64,000 bases of DNA from Microlunatus kandeliicorticis (GCF_014137855.1 NZ_JACGWT010000005.1:124001-188000); one strand, 5' to 3'; numbered from the stretch's first letter, positions 1-8,769 are shown. Numbers and translations are program-made. The notes: a model not told the origin generated them from the letters alone.

Positions 1-1
1 G

Positions 2-310
2 GAGGGTCACCGCCCCGGTCGCAAGGCCGGTGCGGTGGTGGTGCTCGTCGACGGCGAGCTGGTGCTCTACGTCGAGCGCGGCGGCAAGACGCTGCTCTGC
101 TTCCGCGGCGACTCCCCGGAGGACCGCGAGGTCGTCGGGCTGGCCACCCGGACGCTGGCCGAGGCGGTGAGCGCCGGACGGCTGGGGCGGATCACCGTCG
201 AGAAGGCCGACGGCGACCACGTCTTCCACTCCGGCGTGCTCAAGGACGCCCTGCTCGAGGCCGGCTTCACCATGACCCCGCAGGGACTCCGGCTCCGTCC
301 CGCCCGCTGA
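2..310 (+). CDS. lhr: Lhr-type ATP-dependent helicase, C-terminal end (partial)
   Basis: The open frame enters from the left edge of the window with no start codon and stops at TGA 308-310, so only about 102 C-terminal residues are seen. The ending (VDGELVLYVERGGKTLL, then GRLTVEKADG-like and GLRLRPAR) matches my memory of the C-terminus of the large actinobacterial Lhr DNA helicases, which unwind DNA or RNA-DNA hybrids in repair. The helicase motifs lie outside the window, so the assignment rests on this tail alone. A short tandem repeat and a GC-rich hairpin follow the stop codon. Confidence 0.72.
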   Translation, partial: EGHRPGRKAGAVVVLVDGELVLYVERGGKTLLCFRGDSPEDREVVGLATRTLAEAVSAGRLGRITVEKADGDHVFHSGVLKDALLEAGFTMTPQGLRLRPAR

Positions 311-314
311 CCGC

Positions 315-369
315 CGGACGACCCCCGGACGACCCCCGGACGCCCGCCGGACGCCCGCCGGACGCCCGC
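315..369. repeat. 11-bp tandem repeat, five copies
   Basis: Five adjacent 11-bp units (CGGACGACCCC twice, then CGGACGCCCGC three times) with a decayed sixth copy follow the lhr stop. The region is noncoding and looks like a replication-slippage minisatellite. Confidence 0.8.
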
Positions 370-381
370 CGGGCGACGGTC

Positions 382-404
382 GGGCGCCCGCCGCCCGGGC
401 GCCC
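382..404 (+). terminator. GC-rich hairpin after lhr
   Basis: GGGCGCCCG and CGGGCGCCC form a perfect 9-bp stem around a 5-nt loop, 72 nt after the lhr stop. There is no T tract, as is common for actinobacterial terminators. The function is inferred from position. Confidence 0.45.
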
Positions 405-472
405 GCAGCCACCCAGCCGGACGTGGCAGCATGACCGCCGGTGAAGGATCCTCGACGAAGGAGTTGGCGATC

Positions 473-2257
473 ATGAGCGAGACCGACGAGGTCGACCGGC
501 GTTACCTCGACCCTGCGCTGTCGGTGGACGACCGGGTGGACGTCCTGCTGCCCCAGCTGACCGCGGCCGACAAGGCCGGGCTGATGTTCCACACGATAAT
601 GCTGCCGAACAGCGACCTCGATCAGGCTGCTCCCGCCTTCGGGCTGCCGTCGCCGCGCGAGTACGTCCTCGACCGCCGGATGAACCACTTCAACCTGCTG
701 GGTCCGATCGCCGACCCCGCCGCGACCGCCCGCTGGCACAACGCCGTCCAGCAGCTGGCCGCCTCGACCCGGTTGCAGATCCCGGTCACCTTCAGCACCG
801 ACCCGCGGCACGCCTTCGTCGAGAACCCGGGCACCAGCTTCGGGGCGTCGGCGTTCTCGCAGTGGCCCGAGGCCATCGGGCTGGCCGCCATCGGCGACGA
901 GGTGCTGGTCGAGCGGTTCGGCGACATCGCCCGCCAGGAGTACCTCTGCGTCGGGATCCGGGTCGCGCTGCACCCCCAGATCGACCTGGCCACCGAGCCG
1001 CGCTGGGCGCGGCAGTCGGCCACCTTCGGCGAGGACGCCGAGCTGACCAGCCGGCTGGTGGTCGGCTACGTCCGCGGGTTCCAGACCGACCAGCTCGGCC
1101 CGGACTCGGTGGCCACCATGACCAAGCACTTCCCCGGTGGCGGCCCGCAGCTGGACGGCGAGGACCCGCACTTCCCCTACGGCCGCGAACAGGTCTACCC
1201 CGGCGGCCAGCAGGAACTGCACCTGCGCCCGTTCCGGGCCGCGCTCGAAGCCGGGACCAGCCAGATCATGCCGTACTACGGGATGCCGGTCGGGACGGAC
1301 TGGGAGGAGGTCGGCTTCGGTTTCAACCGCGACGTGATCACCGGTCTGCTCCGCGACCAGCTCGGCTTCGACGGCATCGTCTGCACCGACTGGGGCCTGA
1401 TCAACGACGCGGTGATCATGGGCGACGAGCACGTGGCCCGGGCCTGGGGCGTTGAGTCGCTGTCGCCGCGGGAACGGATGATCAAGGCGCTCGAGGCGGG
1501 CGTCGACCAGTTCGGCGGCGAGGCCGACACCGCGCTGCTGACCTCGATCATCGAGGCCGGCGAGGTGGGCGCCGAACGGATCGACGTCTCGGTGCGTCGG
1601 CTGCTCCGGGAGAAGTTCGTGCTCGGGCTGTTCGACCGGCGCGAGGTGGACCCGGACGCCGCCACCGCCACCGCCGGCCGGGCCGACTTCGTGGCCGCCG
1701 GGCTCGAGGCCCAGCGCGCCTCGGTGACCGTGCTGGCCAACCGGACCGACGACGCGCACACCCCGGTGCTGCCCATCGACCCCGGGGCGCGGATCTACCT
1801 CGAGGGCATCGATCCTCGCGCCGCGACCGACTACGGCACGGTCGTCGACGACCCGGCCCACGCCGACGTCGCCCTGGTCTCGCTGCCCGCGCCGTTCGAG
1901 CCGCGGACCGCGACCGCCTTCGAGGGGTTCTTCCACGCCGGGTCGCTGGACTTCCCGAAGCAGACGGTGGACCACCTCGCCGACCTGGCCGCCAAGACCA
2001 CGCTGGTCGTGGCGGTGGGTCTCGACCGGCCGGCGATCCTCACCGAGATCGACGGCTTCGCCCGCGGCCTGGTCGCCACCTTCGGAGTGTCACCACAAGC
2101 CCTGCTCGACGTGCTCTTCGGCCGGGCCGTGCCGCGCGGGCGGCTGCCGTTCGACCTGCCGCGGAGCATGGCGGCGGTCGAGGAGAGCCGACCCGACGTG
2201 CCGTTCGACACCGCCGACCCGCTCTACCGGCACGGTCACGGGCTGACGCTGGGCTGA
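473..2257 (+). CDS. Glycoside hydrolase family 3 protein (beta-glucosidase/beta-xylosidase type)
   Basis: This is a cytoplasmic GH3 glycosidase of about 594 residues, expected to release a terminal sugar from beta-linked oligosaccharides by a retaining mechanism. The N-terminal TIM-barrel carries KHFPGGG and, near residue 306, the GIVCTDWG segment whose Asp is the family nucleophile. A smaller C-terminal alpha/beta sandwich follows (about 400-594). There is no signal peptide. I chose ATG 473 because AAGGAG lies about 8 nt upstream; an in-frame ATG at 431 lacks such a site. The substrate cannot be read from sequence. Its 3' end overlaps the convergent MarR gene by 22 bp. No transporter is adjacent. 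Confidence 0.88.
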   Translation: MSETDEVDRRYLDPALSVDDRVDVLLPQLTAADKAGLMFHTIMLPNSDLDQAAPAFGLPSPREYVLDRRMNHFNLLGPIADPAATARWHNAVQQLAASTRLQIPVTFSTDPRHAFVENPGTSFGASAFSQWPEAIGLAAIGDEVLVERFGDIARQEYLCVGIRVALHPQIDLATEPRWARQSATFGEDAELTSRLVVGYVRGFQTDQLGPDSVATMTKHFPGGGPQLDGEDPHFPYGREQVYPGGQQELHLRPFRAALEAGTSQIMPYYGMPVGTDWEEVGFGFNRDVITGLLRDQLGFDGIVCTDWGLINDAVIMGDEHVARAWGVESLSPRERMIKALEAGVDQFGGEADTALLTSIIEAGEVGAERIDVSVRRLLREKFVLGLFDRREVDPDAATATAGRADFVAAGLEAQRASVTVLANRTDDAHTPVLPIDPGARIYLEGIDPRAATDYGTVVDDPAHADVALVSLPAPFEPRTATAFEGFFHAGSLDFPKQTVDHLADLAAKTTLVVAVGLDRPAILTEIDGFARGLVATFGVSPQALLDVLFGRAVPRGRLPFDLPRSMAAVEESRPDVPFDTADPLYRHGHGLTLG

Positions 2258-2733
2258 CCCGGTCCCGGGTCCGCCCCGTCGGGCACGGTCCGCCCCAGCT
2301 CCCCGAGTACGCGGCGGAAGGTGGCGTAGCGCCGCTCGCCGACCGCTTGCGCCCAGCTCGCCTCGAGCGCGGCGAACCGGTCGCTCAACCGCCCGACCAG
2401 GGCGTCGCCCTCCGCGGTGCGACGGACCCAGCGCACCCGCCGGTCCCCGGCCCTGGGCTGCACCGCGAGCAGCCCGAGGTCGACCAACGCGTCGACGAAC
2501 TGCCCCGCCGCCTGTTTGGTCATCCGCACCCGGTCGGCCAGCTCGGTGACGCTGAGACCGTCCTCGGGCACCGAGGACAGCACGCGCAGCTGGGAGAGCC
2601 GCAGACCCGACCACTCCGCCGGCGGCAACGCTTCCCGGATCCGCTCGAACGCGGCCCCGAGCAGCTCGGCCACCCACGCGTCCGGGACCGACGCCCGGTC
2701 GGGCGTCTTGCGACTCTTGACCACGATGGTCAA
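2236..2733 (-). CDS. MarR-family transcriptional regulator
   Basis: This 165-residue protein has the MarR winged-helix layout: an N-terminal dimerisation helix, a recognition region (SVTELADRVRMTKQAAGQFVDALVDLGLL, residues about 60-88), then a wing with the family-typical basic D-R-R turn. MarR dimers usually repress neighbouring genes until a small ligand binds. It is divergent from the phosphotransferase gene at 2795, and the spacer holds a perfect inverted repeat. The start is uncertain: TTG 2731-2733 has AAGG 5 nt upstream and lies inside the left repeat arm, while GTG 2722-2724 is an alternative. Regulation of the neighbour and of itself is inferred. Confidence 0.88.
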   Translation of the reverse strand: MTIVVKSRKTPDRASVPDAWVAELLGAAFERIREALPPAEWSGLRLSQLRVLSSVPEDGLSVTELADRVRMTKQAAGQFVDALVDLGLLAVQPRAGDRRVRWVRRTAEGDALVGRLSDRFAALEASWAQAVGERRYATFRRVLGELGRTVPDGADPGPGQPSVSP

Positions 2734-2770
2734 GCTACCTTACCGTCGTTGATCAGTCAGCTTGACCATC
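2725..2770. promoter_or_regulatory. Candidate MarR operator, perfect 12-bp inverted repeat
   Basis: GATGGTCAAGCT (2725-2736) is the exact reverse complement of AGCTTGACCATC (2759-2770), with 22 bp between. The left arm covers the MarR start codon and the right arm lies between the -35 and -10 boxes of the divergent gene, so one dimer pair could silence both. Confidence 0.6.
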
Positions 2771-2777
2771 CGAAGAT
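2749..2777 (+). promoter_or_regulatory. Promoter of the phosphotransferase-like gene
   Basis: TTGATC (2749-2754), a 17-bp spacer, then GAAGAT (2772-2777) form a sigma-70-type promoter. The right operator arm occupies most of the spacer. Confidence 0.45.
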
Positions 2778-2794
2778 CGAAAGGTCGTGGAGTG

Positions 2795-3958
2795 ATGGAC
2801 CCCGCCCTGGCGCATCTCGGCGTCCGTGACGACGACCACCTCCGGACGTTGATCGCGAGAACGCTCGAGGCCGACGGCGTCCACGCTGCGATCACGTCCT
2901 GGACCCTCCGCGTCAGCCCGGTCGCCTACGACCTCGAGGCGCTCACCACCCTGAGCCGACAGCGGGTGCACGGCCACGTCGAGACGGCCGCCGGCTCCCG
3001 GCCGTTCTCGGTCTTCGTCAAGGTGCTGCGCTCGTGGCGGTGGCGACCGGAGTTCGCCTTCGTCCCCCCGCCGCTCCGTGCGGACGCCGAGCGGTTGCTG
3101 CCCTGGGAGGTCGAACCCGCGGTCTACCGGACCGCCCTCGCCGCCGCCCTGCCGACGGGCCTCTCGATGCCGTCGACCGTGGCGGTGATCGAGCTCGGTG
3201 GCGACGCGGCCGCCGTCTGGATGACCGACGTCGCCACCGATCCGTCGCCGTGGTCGCCGGCCCGCTTCGAGCAGGCGGCCCGACTGCTCGGACGGCTCGC
3301 GGTCTCCCCCGACGTCGTCGCTGCCCTGCGTCCGATCGAGCCGCTGGTGCGACGCCGGACGGTCCGGAGCTATCTCGACGGGCGCGTCCGTCACCAGGTG
3401 CTCCCGGCGCTGCGCGACGAGGGTCTGTGGCAGCACCCGTCGGTCGGTGAGCACTTCGGCCCGCTCCGCTCCGAGCTCGTCCGTCTCGCCGACCGGCTGC
3501 CGTCGCTGGTCGACGAGCTCGACCGGTACAGGTCGGGCGTCGCCCACGGGGACGCCTGCACCCGCAACCTGCTGGTGACTCGGGACGGTGGCCTCTGCCT
3601 GATCGACTTCGGCTTCGTCGCCCTCGCGCCGGTCGGTTTCGACCTGTCCCAGCTCACCGTCGGTGAGCACCAGCTCGGTGAGCGCGACCCGGCGGACCTG
3701 CCGGAGATCTCCGACCGCGTCCTCGACGGCTACGCCGCCGGCTTGGCTGCCGAGGGCGTCCAGACCCCGGACCGCCACCAGCTGCGTCGGGTCCGGGCGG
3801 TGGTGCTCGCGCTGTTCAGCGGGATCAGTGCCGTGCCGTTCGAGCGGCTCGGGGACGGGGACGGCGAGGAGGTCGACCGGATTGTGGCGGGGCGGGCCGT
3901 GGTCTGCCGGTGGATCCTCGACGAGGTGGCCGCCACCGAGGGCCGAGCGGTGCGTTGA
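2795..3958 (+). CDS. Phosphotransferase-family (APH/choline-kinase-like) protein
   Basis: This 387-residue protein has the kinase-fold C-lobe of the aminoglycoside phosphotransferase superfamily: HGDACTRN near residue 251 is the catalytic loop and IDFGF near 271 the metal-binding segment. Such enzymes phosphorylate small hydroxylated compounds such as antibiotics, choline or sugars; the substrate here is unknown. ATG 2795 was chosen because GGAG precedes it, and the in-frame TTG at 2762 lies within the operator. It is divergent from a MarR gene that probably controls it, an arrangement often seen with drug- or aromatic-responsive genes. An actual resistance role is not shown by the sequence. 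Confidence 0.75.
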   Translation: MDPALAHLGVRDDDHLRTLIARTLEADGVHAAITSWTLRVSPVAYDLEALTTLSRQRVHGHVETAAGSRPFSVFVKVLRSWRWRPEFAFVPPPLRADAERLLPWEVEPAVYRTALAAALPTGLSMPSTVAVIELGGDAAAVWMTDVATDPSPWSPARFEQAARLLGRLAVSPDVVAALRPIEPLVRRRTVRSYLDGRVRHQVLPALRDEGLWQHPSVGEHFGPLRSELVRLADRLPSLVDELDRYRSGVAHGDACTRNLLVTRDGGLCLIDFGFVALAPVGFDLSQLTVGEHQLGERDPADLPEISDRVLDGYAAGLAAEGVQTPDRHQLRRVRAVVLALFSGISAVPFERLGDGDGEEVDRIVAGRAVVCRWILDEVAATEGRAVR

Positions 3959-3976
3959 CCGGCTCGACCGGGTGGA

Positions 3977-4270
3977 TCAGGCGGCGGCCTGAGCCAGCGG
4001 CCGGAGCGGGATGACCATCGCCTCGTGCTCGGCCAGTCGCTCGCTGACCACGTTGAGGACGGTCGACAGCGGCAGGTCGAGGGCCCCGGAGATCGCGGCG
4101 AGCAGCTCGCTCGACGCCTCCTTCTGACCGCGTTCGACCTCGGAGAGGTAGCCCAGGCTGACCCGGGCCAGGCCGGAGAGCTGGCGGAGCGTCTTGCCCT
4201 GCCGGATCCGCTCCTCGCGCAGCGCCTCGCCGATGAGCTCACGCACCAGCACCGGCTTCACCTCGACCAT
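3977..4270 (-). CDS. clgR: ClgR-like XRE-family transcriptional regulator
   Basis: This 97-residue protein has one helix-turn-helix domain (about residues 15-70). Its core, [20 protein letters not shown], is characteristic of ClgR, the actinobacterial activator of clp protease and stress genes. ClgR lies near pgsA and cinA in many actinobacteria, as here, although a Ni/Co transporter and a Fur gene are inserted between. The C-terminus ends in two alanines (LAQAAA), which fits ClgR being itself a Clp substrate, though degradation is inferred. TAGAGT ends 6 nt before the ATG, suggesting a leaderless transcript, and an imperfect palindrome spans 4280-4297 at that -10 box, consistent with autoregulation. 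Confidence 0.85.
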   Translation of the reverse strand: MVEVKPVLVRELIGEALREERIRQGKTLRQLSGLARVSLGYLSEVERGQKEASSELLAAISGALDLPLSTVLNVVSERLAEHEAMVIPLRPLAQAAA

Positions 4271-4310
4271 GCCGACACTCTACCCACGGGGGTGTAGCGC
4301 CGCCGGGAGG

Positions 4311-5474
4311 TCAACCACGATCCGGGTCGCCCGCCACCGCGGTGCCGAATCGCCGCGACCAGCGCTCCTCGACCCGTCCCCAGCGCCACACCGCGAGCGC
4401 GACCAGCCACACCACGACGAACAGCCCGACGACCACGAACCCGACGTTGTTGAGGTCGAGCCCAGCGACGGCGGCCAGTGGACCGGTGCGGATCCCGGCC
4501 CGGTCGACCAGGATCGAGACCAGCTCGATCCCGCCGATCAGCAGCGCCACCGCCACCGACAGCGTGGTCACGGTCAGGTTGTAGAAGATCTTGCGCACCG
4601 GTCGGGAGAAGGCCCAGCCGTAGGCGAAGTTCATGAAGCACCCGTCGATGCTGTCGAGCAGGCTCATTCCGGCCGCGAACAGCACCGGCAGCGTCAGGAT
4701 CGCCCACCACGGCAGGCTGAACGCCGCGGCGCCGCCGGCCAGCACCAGCAGCCCGACCTCGGTCGCGGTGTCGAAGCCGAGGCCGAACAGCAGCCCGACC
4801 GGGTACATCTGCCAGGGCCGGCTGACGGCGCGGGTGACCCCGGCGAGCAGCCGGCTGAGGAACCCGCGGCGGCCGAGCTGGCGATCGAGCTCGGCGGTCA
4901 GCGCCGCCTCGTCGACCTCGCCGCGCCGCATCCGGGCGAACACCCGGACGATCCCGACCAGCACCACCAGGTTGACCAGCCCGATCAGGAACAGGAAGGT
5001 GCCCGAGACCGCGGTCCCCACGACACCGGTGATCCGCTGCAGCAGCGACGAGTCGTCCTCGAGCTGACCGGCCAGCGCCCGGACGCCGAGCGCGAGCAGC
5101 AGCACCAGGACGAAGACGATCGTCGAGTGGCCGAGCGAGAACCAGAACCCGACCGACACCGGCCGTCGGCCCTGCGCCATCAGCTTGCGGGTGGTGTTGT
5201 CGATCGCGGCGATGTGGTCCGCGTCGAACGCGTGCCGCATACCGAGGGTGTAGGCGGTCAACCCGAGCCCGACGCCGAAGAAGGCGTTCGCGCCGACCTG
5301 GTAGTGCGCGGGCACCACCAGCCCGAGCAGGACGCCCCAGCCGAGGACGTGCAGCAGCACGACGAACGCCGCCATCCCGATCACCGAGCGCCACTCGGTC
5401 GGCCGCAGCCGCCCGCCGTGGCCGGCACCGGAGACCGTGAGCCCGCTGCTGGACTGGGTCCCGCTCACCGTCAT
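4311..5474 (-). CDS. NiCoT-family nickel/cobalt transporter
   Basis: This roughly 387-residue integral membrane protein imports Ni2+ or Co2+. The NiCoT signature HAFDADH (residues 81-87, the HX4DH metal-binding motif of helix II) is present, with further family motifs LGFDTATEVGLL and GMSLLDSIDGC. About eight hydrophobic segments are visible. ATG 5474 is preceded by GGAG; the longer open frame upstream runs antisense through the Fur gene and is not coding. It is divergent from a Fur-family regulator with a dyad between them, which suggests metal-dependent control. Metal preference cannot be read from the sequence. Confidence 0.93.
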   Translation of the reverse strand: MTVSGTQSSSGLTVSGAGHGGRLRPTEWRSVIGMAAFVVLLHVLGWGVLLGLVVPAHYQVGANAFFGVGLGLTAYTLGMRHAFDADHIAAIDNTTRKLMAQGRRPVSVGFWFSLGHSTIVFVLVLLLALGVRALAGQLEDDSSLLQRITGVVGTAVSGTFLFLIGLVNLVVLVGIVRVFARMRRGEVDEAALTAELDRQLGRRGFLSRLLAGVTRAVSRPWQMYPVGLLFGLGFDTATEVGLLVLAGGAAAFSLPWWAILTLPVLFAAGMSLLDSIDGCFMNFAYGWAFSRPVRKIFYNLTVTTLSVAVALLIGGIELVSILVDRAGIRTGPLAAVAGLDLNNVGFVVVGLFVVVWLVALAVWRWGRVEERWSRRFGTAVAGDPDRG

Positions 5475-5531
5475 CTGGCTCCGCCCGCTCGCCCGTCCCC
5501 GGCGATCCCGCCGTGTCCGGCGTGATCGAGA

Positions 5532-5546
5532 TGCGACGCTATCGCA
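5532..5546. promoter_or_regulatory. Candidate Fur-family operator between the transporter and regulator genes
   Basis: TGCGA-N5-TCGCA (5532-5546) is a perfect 5-5-5 dyad in the 117-bp divergent spacer. Its spacing resembles the two-half-site operators of nickel-responsive Nur. The binding protein is inferred to be the adjacent Fur-family product. Confidence 0.4.
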
Positions 5547-5591
5547 CCTGGAACGAGGCTCCCTCCGGGGTCGCGGTGGCAGACTGCCGCC

Positions 5592-6032
5592 GTGGCGGAC
5601 GACGGCGAGCAAGCGGCGAGCGCCGGCCGGCTGCGCGCGGCCGGGCTGCGGTCGACGCCGGCCCGGCGGGCGGTGCTCGAGGTGCTGGCCGGGACCGGGG
5701 ACCACCTCGACGCCGACGCCGTGCTGGCCCGGGTGGCCGAGCGCGCGCCCGAGACGCACCGGGCGACCGTCTACCGCGCGCTGCACACCCTCGCCGAGCA
5801 CCACCTGGTCAGCCACACGCACCTGCCGGGCGACGCCACCGTCTACCACCTCGGTGACGCCGCGGGGGCCGACGGCCACGCGCACCTGCAGTGCCACCGG
5901 TGCGGACGGGTGATCGACGTCCCCGGCGACCTGCTCGACCCGCTGGCCGCCACCCTCGGGCAGCGTTTCGGCTTCCGGCTCGACCCGACCCACGGCGCCC
6001 TGCTCGGCCGGTGCGCCGACTGCGTCGACTGA
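5592..6032 (+). CDS. Fur-family metal-responsive regulator (Nur/Zur-like)
   Basis: This 146-residue protein has an N-terminal winged helix (about residues 10-85, with HRATVYRALHTL as the recognition region) and a C-terminal dimer domain. That domain has HAH at 96-98 and two CxxC pairs (C101/C104 and C141/C144) that usually hold a structural zinc. Fur members repress metal uptake when loaded. Because it is divergent from a NiCoT nickel/cobalt transporter, a Nur-like nickel sensor is the best guess, with Zur or Fur possible. CAGACT ends 6 nt before GTG 5592, so the transcript is probably leaderless. Confidence 0.85.
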   Translation: MADDGEQAASAGRLRAAGLRSTPARRAVLEVLAGTGDHLDADAVLARVAERAPETHRATVYRALHTLAEHHLVSHTHLPGDATVYHLGDAAGADGHAHLQCHRCGRVIDVPGDLLDPLAATLGQRFGFRLDPTHGALLGRCADCVD

Positions 6033-6045
6033 GGCGCACGGGTAC

Positions 6046-6196
6046 GCCCTTCGACAGGCTCAGGGCACCGTGGCTGGGCCGCTCAGGGCGGGCTGTGGCG
6101 CCCTTCGACAGGCTCAGGGCACCCTGCGCGGAGCACCTTCGAAGGGTTCTGGGCGCCGCGCCGACCCGATCAGGTGCCCTGAGCCTGTCGAAGGGC
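6046..6196. repeat. Dispersed CTTCGACAGGCTCAG-type repeats, two direct and one inverted
   Basis: The same 24-bp element occurs at 6046-6069 and 6100-6123 and in perfect inverted form at 6173-6196, so the last two can fold into a long hairpin. The core TTCGACAGGCTCA also appears near 13.5 kb and, degenerate, near 36.25 kb. It is an intergenic REP-like element between the convergent Fur and pncC genes and may act as a terminator. Confidence 0.85.
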
Positions 6197-6201
6197 GGGG
6201 C

Positions 6202-6699
6202 TCAGCGCGCCTCGGCGAGCACCGCGGCGAAGCGCTCGAGCAGGCGCTGCACGCTCGCCCGCCGGATCTCGTCCCGGCTGCCGGACAGCGCCAGCCGGTC
6301 GACCACGGGCTCGGCGCCGGCGCCGACCACCGCGACGAAGACGGTGCCCGGCGGGTGGCCCTCCTGCGGGTCCGGACCGGCCACCCCGGTGGTGGCCAGA
6401 CCCCAGTCGGCGCCGCAGCGCTCGGCGGTGCCGCGGGCCATCGCGGCGGCGGTGTCGGCGGCCACTGCGCCCTGGGCTTCCAGCAGGTCCTGCGGCACCC
6501 CGGCCAGCGTGTGCTTGAGGTCGGTCGCGTAGCTCACCAGCCCGCCGCGGTAGGCGGCCGAGGAACCGGCCACCGCCGTCATTGCGGCCCCGACGAGCCC
6601 GCCGGTGAGCGACTCGCAGGTGGCGACCGTCTCACCGCGCTGCACCAGTGCGGTGATCACCGCGACCGCCGCCGGGTACGCGGGGTCCGGATCAGCCAC
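6202..6699 (-). CDS. pncC: Nicotinamide-nucleotide amidohydrolase, CinA C-terminal domain (PncC)
   Basis: This 165-residue protein is a stand-alone CinA C-terminal domain. The signature runs from VATCESLTGGLVGAAMT near residue 27 to TTGVAGPDPQEGHPPGTVF near 105-124. The family deamidates NMN to nicotinate mononucleotide in pyridine-nucleotide salvage. The N-terminal MoCF domain of full CinA is absent, which is usual for the actinobacterial gene. It overlaps pgsA by 8 bp and ends the ftsK-rimO-pgsA-cinA run, so it is probably cotranscribed with pgsA and rimO. Confidence 0.92.
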   Translation of the reverse strand: MADPDPAYPAAVAVITALVQRGETVATCESLTGGLVGAAMTAVAGSSAAYRGGLVSYATDLKHTLAGVPQDLLEAQGAVAADTAAAMARGTAERCGADWGLATTGVAGPDPQEGHPPGTVFVAVVGAGAEPVVDRLALSGSRDEIRRASVQRLLERFAAVLAEAR

Positions 6700-7291
6700 G
6701 CGCCCGCAGCGCCGCGCGGCGCATCCGCGCCGCCTGCACCAGGTAGTCGATGCCGCTCACCACGGTGACCACGAACGCGGCGGCCATGATCACCCGGGCC
6801 GGCCACAGCAGCCAGCCGAGGGCCGGGACGAGCTGCAGCGGCAGCAGATAGAGCACCAGCGCCACCGCCTGCAGGGCGGTCTTGATCTTGCCGCCCCGGT
6901 TCGCGGCCATCACCCCGTAGCGGATGATCACGAACCGGAGCAGGGTGATGCCCCACTCGCGGACCAGGATCACGATGGTCACCCACCACCACAGCTCGCC
7001 GATCACGCTCAGCCCGATGAAGGCCATCCCGGTCAGCGCCTTGTCGGCGATCGGGTCGGCCAGCTTGCCGAAGCTGGTGACGATGTCGTACTTGCGGGCC
7101 AGATAGCCGTCGACGAAGTCGGTGGCGATGGCCAGCGCGAAGATCACCGTCGCGGCCACCCGCCAGCCGATATCGTGCGGGTGCCCGAGCAGGACCACCG
7201 CGAACACCGGCACCAGCACGATCCGGAACGCGGTCAGCGCGTTCGGGACGTTCCACGGCGTGGTCTCGCGCCGGGTCTCCGCGGCGGTCAC
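6692..7291 (-). CDS. pgsA: CDP-diacylglycerol-glycerol-3-phosphate 3-phosphatidyltransferase
   Basis: This 199-residue membrane enzyme makes phosphatidylglycerol phosphate from CDP-diacylglycerol and glycerol-3-phosphate. The CDP-alcohol phosphotransferase motif DGX2ARX8GX3DX3D is complete, starting at [10 protein letters not shown] near residue 63 and ending in KLADPIADK. Several hydrophobic helices are visible. It overlaps rimO by 4 bp and pncC by 8 bp, indicating translational coupling in one operon. Confidence 0.95.
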   Translation of the reverse strand: MTAAETRRETTPWNVPNALTAFRIVLVPVFAVVLLGHPHDIGWRVAATVIFALAIATDFVDGYLARKYDIVTSFGKLADPIADKALTGMAFIGLSVIGELWWWVTIVILVREWGITLLRFVIIRYGVMAANRGGKIKTALQAVALVLYLLPLQLVPALGWLLWPARVIMAAAFVVTVVSGIDYLVQAARMRRAALRARG

Positions 7292-8769
7292 CGGTCCCCG
7301 GCTCCTGCGACGGCGAGCGGCTCGGTCACCAGGTCGACGCCGTCGCTGGCCACCACCCGGGCGGTGACGATCCGTCCCACCGGGGCGGGTCCGTCCCGGT
7401 CGGGGACGACCACGGTGGTGCCGTCGACCTCGGGGGCCTGGTGCTCGGCCCGGCCCTCCCAGACCCGGGGGCCTTCGGAGCCGTCGGTCTCGCCGAGCAC
7501 CAGCACCGAGACGGTCTCGCCGATCCGCTCCTCGGCCCGCTGCGCGACCAGCTCGTCGGCGAGGTCGGCGACCGCCGAGCGCCGGGCCTCGATCTCGCCC
7601 TCGTCGAGGTGACCGTCGAGCCGGACCGCCTCGGTGCCGTCCTCGTCGGAGTAGCCGAAGACCCCGATGGCGTCGAGCCGGGCGGCGGACAGGAAATCGG
7701 TGAGCACGGCCAGATCGGCCTCCGTCTCCCCCGGGAACCCGCAGATCACGTTGCTGCGGACCCCCGCCCGCGGGCTGAGGGTCCGGATCCGGTCGAGCAG
7801 GCCGAGGAAGCTGTCCGGGTCACCGAACCGGCGCATCCGGCGCAGCACGCCCGGCGCGGCGTGCTGGAACGACAGGTCGAAGTAGGGCAGCACCCTGGGC
7901 GTCGACGTCATCACCTCGACCAGACCGGGCCGCAGCTCGGCGGGTTGGAGGTAGGAGACCCGGATCCAGTCGAGCCCGTCGACCCCCGAGAGCTCGACCA
8001 GCAGCTTCTCGAGCAGCCGGAGGTCGGCCAGGTCCTTGCCGTAGGCGGAGGTGTTCTCGCTGACCAGGAACACCTCACGGACGCCCTGCTCGACCAGCCA
8101 CTGCGCCTCGGCGACGATCTCGGCCGGCGGTCTGGACAGGTAGGCACCGCGGAAGGTGGGGATCGCGCAGAAGCTGCACCGGCGGTCGCACCCGGAGGCG
8201 ATCTTCAGCGGGCCGCTCGGGCCGCCGTCGAGCCGGCGGCGGACCGGTCGCGGACCGGCGGCCGGGGCCAGTCCGGCGGGCAGGTCGGGGGTGGCGTGAC
8301 CGGGGACGGCCAACCCGGCGGCGGGCCGGTCGACCGGGCTGATCGGGAGCAGGGTGCGGCGGTCGCGCGGCACGTGGGCGGCCGGACGCTCGCCCGCGAG
8401 GATCGCCTGGAGGCGCTCGGCGATGGTGCCGTAGGCGTCGAACCCGAGCACGGCGTCCGCCTCGGGCAGCGACTCGGCGAGCTCGTGGCCGTACCGCTCG
8501 GCCAGGCACCCGACCGCGACCACGGCCTGGGCGCGTCCGCCCTGACCGGCGCTCTGTTTGAGGTCGGCGGCGGCGAGCAGCTCGTCGACGGAGTCCTTCT
8601 TGGCCGACTCGACGAACCCGCAGGTGTTGACGAGGACGGCGTCGGCGGCCTCGGGATCGTCGACCAGCCGGAAGCCGCCGTCGGCCAGCCGGCCGGCGAG
8701 CTCCTCGGAGTCGACCTCGTTCCGGGCGCAGCCGAGGGTGACCAGGTGAACCGCGGTGAGCGACGTCAT
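7288..8769 (-). CDS. rimO: Ribosomal protein S12 methylthiotransferase
   Basis: This 493-residue radical-SAM methylthiotransferase modifies an aspartate of ribosomal protein S12. The N-terminal UPF0004 domain has cluster cysteines in [14 protein letters not shown] (C14), [11 protein letters not shown] (near C50) and [11 protein letters not shown] (near C84). The radical-SAM triad is CDRRCSFC near residues 192-199, and a C-terminal TRAM domain follows (about 420-490). A Pro/Ala-rich linker of about 60 residues precedes the SAM triad. ATG 8769 was chosen because homologues begin shortly before the first cysteine and GAGG precedes it; the open frame further upstream is noncoding. Confidence 0.95.
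   Translation of the reverse strand: MTSLTAVHLVTLGCARNEVDSEELAGRLADGGFRLVDDPEAADAVLVNTCGFVESAKKDSVDELLAAADLKQSAGQGGRAQAVVAVGCLAERYGHELAESLPEADAVLGFDAYGTIAERLQAILAGERPAAHVPRDRRTLLPISPVDRPAAGLAVPGHATPDLPAGLAPAAGPRPVRRRLDGGPSGPLKIASGCDRRCSFCAIPTFRGAYLSRPPAEIVAEAQWLVEQGVREVFLVSENTSAYGKDLADLRLLEKLLVELSGVDGLDWIRVSYLQPAELRPGLVEVMTSTPRVLPYFDLSFQHAAPGVLRRMRRFGDPDSFLGLLDRIRTLSPRAGVRSNVICGFPGETEADLAVLTDFLSAARLDAIGVFGYSDEDGTEAVRLDGHLDEGEIEARRSAVADLADELVAQRAEERIGETVSVLVLGETDGSEGPRVWEGRAEHQAPEVDGTTVVVPDRDGPAPVGRIVTARVVASDGVDLVTEPLAVAGAGDR

Noticed and set aside
5475-5591. A cobalamin or NiCo riboswitch upstream of the Ni/Co transporter.
   Set aside because: The spacer is only 117 bp, is shared with the Fur gene and shows no matching conserved stems; a protein operator explains it better.
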